Shown here in pieces: positions 37,301-49,300 of a stretch of 64,000 bases of DNA. The stretch lies in assembly GCA_035771165.1 (NCBI GenBank), contig JAWNZC010000103.1, positions 186,001 through 250,000 of the forward strand, given 5' to 3'. Each line of letters begins with the position of its first letter. Positions within the stretch are counted from its first letter, which is position 1. Origin of the DNA: Paragorgia papillata. Its lineage: Eukaryota; Cnidaria; Anthozoa; Scleralcyonacea; Coralliidae. The translations under genes were made by a program, and so were the position numbers. Under the pieces are notes generated by a model. That model saw only the letters and a list, made by a program, of their open reading frames with translations. It did not search any database and was not told the origin of the DNA.

Positions 37301-40300
37301 TCCTAAAATGTTTCAAAACGTTTTTTTTTTGGCTGCATATTTTATTTCGGCGGCATATTTTATTTCGGCCGGCTTGGTTATTTCGGCATTGGAAGGGGAT
37401 ATAGTCCATTTTCCTGCACCGAATAATTTTTGTAAGCGTGATTTGGAACTAAATAGCGATACACCATTCTTCGCGACGGCCGACGCTCCAATGACGCTAA
37501 TAAAGTCGAGCTCCATCGACAGAGTAAACACTGAAATGATGAATATCAGATGGCGTTTCTTTAACTTTTGGAAGTTCAGTCCCGCGAGTCGTGTCAGATT
37601 CGAATGTACCCATGTCCTCGTTGCTTCGCTGCTTTTCTTTGTGGAAAGGTTAACGCCGTTTAAGCGCATTAATGAACTTATTTCTGTTTATAAATCTTAT
37701 AATACCCTTATTCAGTTTCCTGCGTTTCGGGTTTGTTTACGTCATTTAAAGTTTACGTAATACGATAATAGGTCGCTGCTGCTGAGCTTCCTTCTGTGAT
37801 ATTGTGACATTTCTCCCTAACATTTATGTAAATAGTGTTGCCAGTTTTCGTTTATATTTGTAAACTAAATTTACATGAGTTATATGAAGTGTGTATGATG
37901 TGTTTTAGTGTGATTTTGGTGCTAAAATATAACGATATACGCTTTTCCCGACATTTCTCCCTGACGACAATAAAGTTAGTTTGTATCGTTTATTTATAGA
38001 TGGTCGCAGAAGGGAGAAATGTCAGAAAACTTAGATATCTTAACGTGCGAGCTGCAGTAAATAGAGAATAACACGCCGCAGACACAAACAATGCACTTGA
38101 ACGAAAAATACATTTAATTGGAGTTTTAACTTTGCATTTTACAACGATTTTGGGGGGAGAAATGAAGTGGGAGAATTGTGCCTTGTTAAGTGTAAATATA
38201 TAATAGAGGATATCAAGTAACATATCCTGTTTGTCTCTTTATGTCTCTCTTTGTCTCCTTCTGTCTCTGTCTGTCCCTCTCTACCCGCTATCTCTCTCTC
38301 TCTCTTTCGCACTCTACCTCTCTCTTCCTCTCTCAATATCTTGTCCGGTATCCATTCTTTCGCAAAATTGGTTACTATTGATAATTAGTCAATTAAACGC
38401 TAATTATAACCAATTAGACGCTAGTGTTGCACATGTATCTTTGTAAGTGGCACAGACAAATGATAAGGAATAGTAGAACAACTTGGAACGAAATATGTGA
38501 GACGAGCACCAAAGTATTACTTGCCTATACATCAGTTCACCTCAGACTGTCTGTATAGAAATTCTCCTCGATTCGTTGCAATTTTACGACATTTTAAACA
38601 AGAAAAGGTATTATTTGTCTCTATATCGTTAGACAAAAGTTTACTACGATCCTAAAATGTTTCAAAACGTTTTTTTTTTGGCTGCATATTTTATTTCGGC
38701 GGCATATTTTATTTCGGCCGGCTTGGTTATTTCGGCATTGGAAGGGGATATAGTCCATTTTCCTGCACCGAATAATTTTTGTAAGCGTGATTTGGAACTA
38801 AATAGCGATACACCATTCTTCGCGACGGCCGACGCTCCAATGACGCTAATAAAGTCGAGCTCCATCGACAGAGTAAACACTGAAATGATGAATATCAGAT
38901 GGCGTTTCTTTAACTTTTGGAAGTTCAGTCCCGCGAGTCGTGTCAGATTCGAATGTACCCATGTCCTCGTTGCTTCGCTGCTTTTCTTTGTGGAAAGGTT
39001 AACGCCGTTTAAGCGCATTAATGAACTTATTTCTGTTTATAAATCTTATAATACCCTTATTCAGTTTCCTGCGTTTCGGGTTTGTTTACGTCATTTAAAG
39101 TTTACGTAATACGATAATAGGTCGCTGCTGCTGAGCTTCCTTCTGTGATATTGTGACATTTCTCCCTAACATTTATGTAAATAGTGTTGCCAGTTTTCGT
39201 TTATATTTGTAAACTAAATTTACATGAGTTATATGAAGTGTGTATGATGTGTTTTAGTGTGATTTTGGTGCTAAAATATAACGATATACGCTTTTCCCGA
39301 CATTTCTCCCTGACGACAATAAAGTTAGTTTGTATCGTTTATTTATAGATGGTCGCAGAAGGGAGAAATGTCAGAAAACTTAGATATCTTAACGTGCGAG
39401 CTGCAGTAAATAGAGAATAACACGCCGCAGACACAAACAATGCACTTGAACGAAAAATACATTTAATTGGAGTTTTAACTTTGCATTTTACAACGATTTT
39501 GGGGGGAGAAATGAAGTGGGAGAATTGTGCCTTGTTAAGTGTAAATATATAATAGAGGATATCAAGTAACATATCCTGTTTGTCTCTTTATGTCTCTCTT
39601 TGTCTCCTTCTGTCTCTGTCTGTCCCTCTCTACCCGCTATCTCTCTCTCTCTCTTTCGCACTCTACCTCTCTCTTCCTCTCTCAATATCTTGTCCGGTAT
39701 CCATTCTTTCGCAAAATTGGTTACTATTGATAATTAGTCAATTAAACGCTAATTATAACCAATTAGACGCTAGTGTTGCACATGTATCTTTGTAAGTGGC
39801 ACAGACAAATGATAAGGAATAGTAGAACAACTTGGAACGAAATATGTGAGACGAGCACCAAAGTATTACTTGCCTATACATCAGTTCACCTCAGACAGTC
39901 TGTATAGAAATTCTCCTCGATTCGTTGCAATTTTACGACATTTTAAACAAGAAAAGGTATTATTTGTCTCTATATCGTTAGACAAAAGTTTACTACGATC
40001 CTAAAATGTTTCAAAACGTTTTTTTTTTTGGCTGCATATTTTATTTCGGCGGCATATTTTATTTCGGCCGGCTTGGTTATTTCGGCATTGGAAGGGGATA
40101 TAGTCCATTTTCCTGCACCGAATAATTTTTGTAAGCGTGATTTGGAACTAAATAGCGATACACCATTCTTCGCGACGGCCGACGCTCCAATGACGCTAAT
40201 AAAGTCGAGCTCCATCGACAGAGTAAACACTGAAATGATGAATATCAGATGGCGTTTCTTTAACTTTTGGAAGTTCAGTCCCGCGAGTCGTGTCAGATTC

Positions 40301-43300
40301 GAATGTACCCATGTCCTCGTTGCTTCGCTGCTTTTCTTTGTGGAAAGGTTAACGCCGTTTAAGCGCATTAATGAACTTATTTCTGTTTATAAATCTTATA
40401 ATACCCTTATTCAGTTTCCTGCGTTTCGGGTTTGTTTACGTCATTTAAAGTTTACGTAATACGATAATAGGTCGCTGCTGCTGAGCTTCCTTCTGTGATA
40501 TTGTGACATTTCTCCCTAACATTTATGTAAATAGTGTTGCCAGTTTTCGTTTATATTTGTAAACTAAATTTACATGAGTTATATGAAGTGTGTATGATGT
40601 GTTTTAGTGTGATTTTGGTGCTAAAATATAACGATATACGCTTTTCCCGACATTTCTCCCTGACGACAATAAAGTTAGTTTGTATCGTTTATTTATAGAT
40701 GGTCGCAGAAGGGAGAAATGTCAGAAAACTTAGATATCTTAACGTGCGAGCTGCAGTAAATAGAGAATAACACGCCGCAGACACAAACAATGCACTTGAA
40801 CGAAAAATACATTTAATTGGAGTTTTAACTTTGCATTTTACAACGATTTTGGGGGGAGAAATGAAGTGGGAGAATTGTGCCTTGTTAAGTGTAAATATAT
40901 AATAGAGGATATCAAGTAACATATCCTGTTTGTCTCTTTATGTCTCTCTTTGTCTCCTTCTGTCTCTGTCTGTCCCTCTCTACCCGCTATCTCTCTCTCT
41001 CTCTTTCGCACTCTACCTCTCTCTTCCTCTCTCAATATCTTGTCCGGTATCCATTCTTTCGCAAAATTGGTTACTATTGATAATTAGTCAATTAAACGCT
41101 AATTATAACCAATTAGACGCTAGTGTTGCACATGTATCTTTGTAAGTGGCACAGACAAATGATAAGGAATAGTAGAACAACTTGGAACGAAATATGTGAG
41201 ACGAGCACCAAAGTATTACTTGCCTATACATCAGTTCACCTCAGACTGTCTGTATAGAAATTCTCCTCGATTCGTTGCAATTTTACGACATTTTAAACAA
41301 GAAAAGGTATTATTTGTCTCTATATCGTTAGACAAAAGTTTACTACGATCCTAAAATGTTTCAAAACGTTTTTTTTTTGGCTGCATATTTTATTTCGGCG
41401 GCATATTTTATTTCGGCCGGCTTGGTTATTTCGGCATTGGAAGGGGATATAGTCCATTTTCCTGCACCGAATAATTTTTGTAAGCGTGATTTGGAACTAA
41501 ATAGCGATACACCATTCTTCGCGACGGCCGACGCTCCAATGACGCTAATAAAGTCGAGCTCCATCGACAGAGTAAACACTGAAATGATGAATATCAGATG
41601 GCGTTTCTTTAACTTTTGGAAGTTCAGTCCCGCGAGTCGTGTCAGATTCGAATGTACCCATGTCCTCGTTGCTTCGCTGCTTTTCTTTGTGGAAAGGTTA
41701 ACGCCGTTTAAGCGCATTAATGAACTTATTTCTGTTTATAAATCTTATAATACCCTTATTCAGTTTCCTGCGTTTCGGGTTTGTTTACGTCATTTAAAGT
41801 TTACGTAATACGATAATAGGTCGCTGCTGCTGAGCTTCCTTCTGTGATATTGTGACATTTCTCCCTAACATTTATGTAAATAGTGTTGCCAGTTTTCGTT
41901 TATATTTGTAAACTAAATTTACATGAGTTATATGAAGTGTGTATGATGTGTTTTAGTGTGATTTTGGTGCTAAAAATATAACGATATACGCTTTTCCCGA
42001 CATTTCTCCCTGACGACAATAAAGTTAGTTTGTATCGTTTATTTATAGATGGTCGCAGAAGGGAGAAATGTCAGAAAACTTAGATATCTTAACGTGCGAG
42101 CTGCAGTAAATAGAGAATAACACGCCGCAGACACAAACAATGCACTTGAACGAAAAATAAATTTAATTGGAGTTTTAACTTTGCATTTTACAACGATTTT
42201 GGGGGGAGAAATGAAGTGGGAGAATTGTGCCTTGTTAAGTGTAAATATATAATAGAGGATATCAAGTAACATATCCTGTTTGTCTCTTTATGTCTCTCTT
42301 TGTCTCCTTCTGTCTCTGTCTGTCCCTCTCTACCCGCTATCTCTCTCTCTCTCTCTTTCGCACTCTACCTCTCTCTTCCTCTCTCAATATCTTGTCCGGT
42401 ATCCATTCTTTCGCAAAATTGGTTACTATTGATAATTAGTCAATTAAACGCTAATTATAACCAATTAGACGCTAGTGTTGCACATGTATCTTTGTAAGTG
42501 GCACAGACAAATGATAAGGAATAGTAGAACAACTTGGAACGAAATATGTGAGACGAGCACCAAAGTATTACTTGCCTATACATCAGTTCACCTCAGACAG
42601 TCTGTATAGAAATTCTCCTCGATTCGTTGCAATTTTACGACATTTTAAACAAGAAAAGGTATTATTTGTCTCTATATCGTTAGACAAAAGTTTACTACGA
42701 TCCTAAAATGTTTCAAAACGTTGTTTTTTTGGCTGCATATTTTATTTCGGCGGCATATTTTATTTCGGCCGGCTTGGTTATTTCGGCATTGGAAGGGGAT
42801 ATAGTCCATTTTCCTGCACCGAATAATTTTTGTAAGCGTGATTTGGAACTAAATAGCGATACACCATTCTTCGCGACGGCCGACGCTCCAATGACGCTAA
42901 TAAAGTCGAGCTCCATCGACAGAGTAAACACTGAAATGATGAATATCAGATGGCGTTTCTTTAACTTTTGGAAGTTCAGTCCCGCGAGTCGTGTCAGATT
43001 CGAATGTACCCATGTCCTCGTTGCTTCGCTGCTTTTCTTTGTGGAAAGGTTAACGCCGTTTAAGCGCATTAATGAACTTATTTCTGTTTATAAATCTTAT
43101 AATACCCTTATTCAGTTTCCTGCGTTTCGGGTTTGTTTACGTCATTTAAAGTTTACGTAATACGATAATAGGTCGCTGCTGCTGAGCTTCCTTCTGTGAT
43201 ATTGTGACATTTCTCCCTAACATTTATGTAAATAGTGTTGCCAGTTTTCGTTTATATTTGTAAACTAAATTTACATGAGTTATATGAAGTGTGTATGATG

Positions 43301-46300
43301 TGTTTTAGTGTGATTTTGGTGCTAAAATATAACGATATACGCTTTTCCCGACATTTCTCCCTGACGACAATAAAGTTAGTTTGTATCGTTTATTTATAGA
43401 TGGTCGCAGAAGGGAGAAATGTCAGAAAACTTAGATATCTTAACGTGCGAGCTGCAGTAAATAGAGAATAACACGCCGCAGACACAAACAATGCACTTGA
43501 ACGAAAAATACATTTAATTGGAGTTTTAACTTTGCATTTTACAACGATTTTGGGGGGAGAAATGAAGTGGGAGAATTGTGCCTTGTTAAGTGTAAATATA
43601 TAATAGAGGATATCAAGTAACATATCCTGTTTGTCTCTTTATGTCTCTCTTTGTCTCCTTCTGTCTCTGTCTGTCCCTCTCTACCCGCTATCTCTCTCTC
43701 TCTCTTTCGCACTCTACCTCTCTCTTCCTCTCTCAATATCTTGTCCGGTATCCATTCTTTCGCAAAATTGGTTACTATTGATAATTAGTCAATTAAACGC
43801 TAATTATAACCAATTAGACGCTAGTGTTGCACATGTATCTTTGTAAGTGGCACAGACAAATGATAAGGAATAGTAGAACAACTTGGAACGAAATATGTGA
43901 GACGAGCACCAAAGTATTACTTGCCTATACATCAGTTCACCTCAGACTGTCTGTATAGAAATTCTCCTCGATTCGTTGCAATTTTACGACATTTTAAACA
44001 AGAAAAGGTATTATTTGTCTCTATATCGTTAGACAAAAGTTTACTACGATCCTAAAATGTTTCAAAACGTTTTTTTTTTGGCTGCATATTTTATTTCGGC
44101 GGCATATTTTATTTCGGCCGGCTTGGTTATTTCGGCATTGGAAGGGGATATAGTCCATTTTCCTGCACCGAATAATTTTTGTAAGCGTGATTTGGAACTA
44201 AATAGCGATACACCATTCTTCGCGACGGCCGACGCTCCAATGACGCTAATAAAGTCGAGCTCCATCGACAGAGTAAACACTGAAATGATGAATATCAGAT
44301 GGCGTTTCTTTAACTTTTGGAAGTTCAGTCCCGCGAGTCGTGTCAGATTCGAATGTACCCATGTCCTCGTTGCTTCGCTGCTTTTCTTTGTGGAAAGGTT
44401 AACGCCGTTTAAGCGCATTAATGAACTTATTTCTGTTTATAAATCTTATAATACCCTTATTCAGTTTCCTGCGTTTCGGGTTTGTTTACGTCATTTAAAG
44501 TTTACGTAATACGATAATAGGTCGCTGCTGCTGAGCTTCCTTCTGTGATATTGTGACATTTCTCCCTAACATTTATGTAAATAGTGTTGCCAGTTTTCGT
44601 TTATATTTGTAAACTAAATTTACATGAGTTATATGAAGTGTGTATGATGTGTTTTAGTGTGATTTTGGTGCTAAAATATAACGATATACGCTTTTCCCGA
44701 CATTTCTCCCTGACGACAATAAAGTTAGTTTGTATCGTTTATTTATAGATGGTCGCAGAAGGGAGAAATGTCAGAAAACTTAGATATCTTAACGTGCGAG
44801 CTGCAGTAAATAGAGAATAACACGCCGCAGACACAAACAATGCACTTGAACGAAAAATACATTTAATTGGAGTTTTAACTTTGCATTTTACAACGATTTT
44901 GGGGGGAGAAATGAAGTGGGAGAATTGTGCCTTGTTAAGTGTAAATATATAATAGAGGATATCAAGTAACATATCCTGTTTGTCTCTTTATGTCTCTCTT
45001 TGTCTCCTTCTGTCTCTGTCTGTCCCTCTCTACCCGCTATCTCTCTCTCTCTCTTTCGCACTCTACCTCTCTCTTCCTCTCTCAATATCTTGTCCGGTAT
45101 CCATTCTTTCGCAAAATTGGTTACTATTGATAATTAGTCAATTAAACGCTAATTATAACCAATTAGACGCTAGTGTTGCACATGTATCTTTGTAAGTGGC
45201 ACAGACAAATGATAAGGAATAGTAGAACAACTTGGAACGAAATATGTGAGACGAGCACCAAAGTATTACTTGCCTATACATCAGTTCACCTCAGACAATC
45301 ATGGCCAGAAATAATTGGGACAGCAGTGCAAATGAAGAGTCTGGTAGCCTCACACAAGAAAAACTATAATATATCGCCTTGAATCCTTACCTAACAATCT
45401 CTCCCCTCCCTCTCCATCAATGTTGTTTCATTTTATACCTGGTGTGATATAACGACGAAAAAGAGCAATAGAATGGCAACATTGAAGGGGGGAAGGGGGG
45501 CAACGTCGAATGCGTAGTGGTTTTTACGAACTGTCCTAGGGTTTTTGGCCATGATTGTAGCAACGCTTTCAAAGTAATAAATCGTTTTGCCTTTAGTTCA
45601 TATTTCGACACTTAAAATCGTTCTTTTCACGACTTCTCGAAGTGATTCCTCATTCTATCTTCCTACAATTTCCTCGCTCATGAACTAGGGTTTAGTTAGC
45701 AATAATTCTAGGATGACTTACTCTGTTTGAATATCTAGGTTCTAAAAATATAATCCTATCTTGCCCAATCATGTCCCAGGCGTGAGTCATGCGTGAGTCA
45801 CGGTGCGTGAGTCATGCTGAATATTAATGAGGCGGCATCCCTTTGGACGGTGGATGGGGGGGGGGGGGGGGGTTATCTACTCCCGCCCACCGCTGCAAAA
45901 AGACCCTGGTCCAGGCTGGTCACGTGCTGCCCAAAATATGGGCAGTACAAAATAAATTTAGTGTGGGTAGAGTGGTACAACAAACTTTCTCGACTTACCG
46001 ATCGGAGTAGCGTTTATACAAAACGCAAAACATCTGGCCAGATGAAATGTCACGACTCACGGAAGGTGCACAACGGCTTGGAGAAACAATCCGAAACGAG
46101 ATATAATTCAATAAGAATGCCAAAAGTCTCAAAGATCAATATTTTGCTGGCTTTGTAGTGCTGGCGACATGTGTTATTTATGGGAGAATATTCGTTTTAA
46201 GCATTCGAATCGCGAGGCTTTTAACTGGACGTATTCACTTAAGTATAACGGCAGCTTTCACGTGTGGTATTCAACAACGTACAGGTGAAAACACATACGT

Positions 46301-49300
46301 ATTTTATTGTTTATATTGAGAGTTTGAAACAGTCTTCCATTTCATTATCCACTGTGACGTTTACTGTGCTGCGTTGTTTTGACCAGTTCTCATGCGGACA
46401 AAATTATCGTCAGTCATCCACGAACATGATAAGTGATAAATATATTTGATATAAAATGCCAATTTTCAAGTTCATTTTAAAAAAGTTAGTCGATATCCGT
46501 ACCTATTATATTTTAAACAATTGTCGAGGGACTATAATTTAATACGACGTGTTATTATTAATAGTCCGAAAAGCGGCGGGTATTAGGTTGTTGCGTTTTA
46601 AAACGATCAAAACTAAGAGATACGTAACAAGTTAACTTGAACGGGGGTTTCTTTATCGACAAGAAGTTTGTGACAGCAAAGACGCAGAAAATTTCTTTAA
46701 GTAAACAACACAGCGCACTCAGAAATGCAGACAGATGACAACAAAGGTTCAACATTTCACCTTTGCCTTATTAAATGTGTCTAGTGTCTTGCTATATAGC
46801 ATTATAGAATGGTTTCAAATATTTTACTATTTCAGTACTGTTTATTTTTGTTTATTTGTCGTTGATTAATACTAGCTATTGTTCGATATTTTAATATACT
46901 TTGCCGAATGGAGGAGCGGCAACAGTTTTCGTAGTGGCGTATTCATATTTCATGATCAAGCGACGAAAGATCAAATTGGCGGAGTAACTGGAGTTTATAT
47001 AAATAGAAAAATGATAATAAGATATCGATTAATCGACTATATATTGATAATATTGTATAATTTAAGCACCCAACGATTATATAACGAATGGGAACATCAA
47101 AAACATTCTTCATTGTAAACTTAAATAAACACAACGATTTATTATAAACTAAAAACAATAGCTGTCAAAACAACTTATTTCAATTTTAAAATCGTATCAC
47201 CGGTTTAACCATTCATTTCAAAATCTAATACCAGAAAACAAAACAAGATACGTATACAAGCATTTCTTCGACGATTCCAGCGAGGTCAAGCATTGATACG
47301 CAGGGGACACTCCCACAGTCGAAAATTTTGATAGACGACACGTGACCAGCCTGGACCAGGGTCTTTTCGCAGCAGTGGGCGGGGGCGGGGGAGCGGAGAT
47401 AAGACCCTGGGTACGAGGTTGGGTCTTTATATCGCATAAAGACCTTGAATAAAAATTAGATACGAAATGAAGAAAAAAACAAGGAAAATCTTTGTCCAAG
47501 GTGGAAAAAAAAGACAAAACTTTGTTGGAAAACCTCCTCGATAATAAATTAATGCGCGTCCTCGGGTCTTTATATAGCATACATCCCTCGTTCTCGGGAT
47601 TTATCTATTACATAAACCATGCATCATACACCAATGTACCACATCGCTATTTAATACACTAAACTTTTATAACACTATAATATATTATATTAAACATTTT
47701 CAAGGTCTAAAAAACATCATACCCACAGTGCAACAAAAAAGGAGCCATTTTTAACTATATTTTGCAAAATATTTTCTAGACCCTAAATAGATCGCAAAAT
47801 AGAAGTTTAGATCTATCTAACATGGCGGCATAAGGCAAATTAATGTGCTAATTCAACGTTTCTGAAAAACGATAGAAGATGAAGATCAAACATATTCATT
47901 TACTACGGATAAAGACCTTTTAAAAAATGTATGTCACCCTTTGTCCCCTAAAGTGGTACCAACAAACCGTCTGCCTCAGACACCGTTCACACGAGTCTGA
48001 AACAAGTTGAAAACGCCCCTAAAAAGTCGCAAAACGGCGTTGCGTTCACACGGCACCGGATCGAAATTGTGTGAAAACGGCGCTCTAACCGGAGCGTTTT
48101 GGAAACGATTTCTACACGCGTAGAAATCTCCCAAGTTGTTACAGCATTAATTGTTGCCTGAACAATGCTGTAACAACGTTGTTATCATGTGTGAACAACC
48201 TTGATGAATTAACAATATTGTTCATCATTTGTTTCATCATGTTGTTACAGCTTCATGAAACAACAGCAGTTGTCCACGCATGTTGAAACAACCGAAGGAC
48301 GTGTCGTGTTGATACACCAGTCACGTTCACAATTGAAGTAACATTGTTGTTCAGCCTTGTTACTTCATCATGCTGTTACAACATGTTGTATCATGTACAA
48401 ACAACGTTGTTGGCTAGAAAAATGTGCTGTTAGAACAACTTGTTCATGACTGTTGATTTATCTGTGAAAAAGATGTTCCAACTACAAGTGAACAACTTGT
48501 TGACAACTTGTTCACGGGGTGCAGCACAACATTGTTCATGGGGTGCAGCACAACACTGTTCACGCCTGTTAACAACCGTGAACAATTTGTGCGTTTTTAC
48601 GCGTGCAGACAGAGCGAGATGAAAATGGAATCCTTGGCGCGGTGTCGTATGAACATAAGATCCGCACTTTTTCGCTCTGCTTTAGTACCCAGTTCCTAAA
48701 ACAGCTGGTGTATTTTTCAGCGATGGAAAATTTTATTTGGTCTTCTCGACTTCAGAAAGCTTCTGCTAAGAACTTGTGCTGCTGCTTGAACAATTATAAC
48801 ATTATTACAACAATGACTAGCCAGTGTAAATAGGAGAAGATTAAGTCAATAAGGAGAGTTCCAAAAGAAAGACTAAAATTGTAAACCTAGAATGCACTTT
48901 TCACTCTGATGGGAAAATATTCTTTGAATTGCTACTCGTTTTCATTCACTTTTGACGAGATATGGTTATTTAAATAGTGCACAGCATTGAAATACTGGAT
49001 GTACACCAGAAGGTTCCGGAGTCGTGTGAACACCTTCAAGGCGTCGTTAACTTAGGACGGATTCGTTTGAACGTAACCACGTGCACATTTTACCGTTTTC
49101 TATACCGGACTCGTGTGAACACAGTCTCACACACTATTTCACTTTTCATAAACACTTTTACATTAATAAGGATTGTATTATAATGATACCTATAAGAATT
49201 TCGTTTTTCAACAAGGTGGTATACCAGGAAAGATGACAGGCCGCGTTGGAGACGCACCCTTAGTGGGCTGCGGTGGTTACGCAAATAAATACGGAGGGGC

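Larger units (their letters stand above)
34503..45295 (+). repeat. Tandem array of eight near-identical 1,346-bp units
   Basis: Starts of equivalent points are spaced 1349, 1349, 1349, 1350, 1349, 1352 and 1349. Each unit begins TCTGTATAGAAATTC and ends CACCTCAGA. The 3-bp spacers are CAG or CTG, in the order A, T, T, A, T, A, T at the centre. Units differ by a few substitutions and by short indels in a T-run, an A-run and a (TC)n tract (unit 6 differs most). Each has a TC-rich tract, a 74-bp hairpin, an AT-biased tail and a 150-codon + strand frame. No homology to snRNA, 5S, histone or known transposase genes was recognised. Confidence 0.95.
34241..45557. mobile_element. Composite insertion: MITE, eight 1,346-bp repeats, MITE
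   Basis: An 11,317-bp block inserted at a TA in the Polinton right TIR (TA at 34239-34240 and 45558-45559; the left TIR shows the empty site). The outer ends are CAATCATGGCCA and its inverse. Layout: MITE 34241-34502, array 34503-45295, MITE 45296-45557. Both MITEs point the same way. Confidence 0.85.
28646..45881. mobile_element. Polinton/Maverick derivative with about 1.5-kb TIRs
   Basis: Ends AGTAGATAACC...GGTTATCTACT (AG...CT as in Polintons) and a 6-bp target duplication CCCGCC (28640-28645 and 45882-45887). TIRs run 28646 to about 30172, and about 33061-34240 plus 45560-45881. Genes kept between them: a packaging ATPase on -, and a pX-like protein and an acidic zinc-ribbon protein on +. 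Protein-primed DNA polymerase B, integrase, protease and capsid genes are absent, so this is a deleted, non-autonomous form. The right TIR carries an 11.3-kb insertion. Confidence 0.85.
28602..47421. mobile_element. MULE-type MITE, copy 2, split by a Polinton
   Basis: The left end CAACCTCGTACCCAGGG at 28602 and the matching right end at 47421 are flanked by the exact 9-bp duplication GGTCTTTAT (28593-28601 and 47422-47430). The body after 45887 is collinear with copy 1 at 11319-12928. The Polinton inserted about 44 bp inside the left end. Confidence 0.85.

Noticed and set aside
34503..45295. CRISPR-like or rDNA-like tandem array
   Set aside because: Units are 1.35 kb with 3-bp spacers, the genome is eukaryotic, and no rRNA, snRNA, 5S or histone motif was found in the unit.
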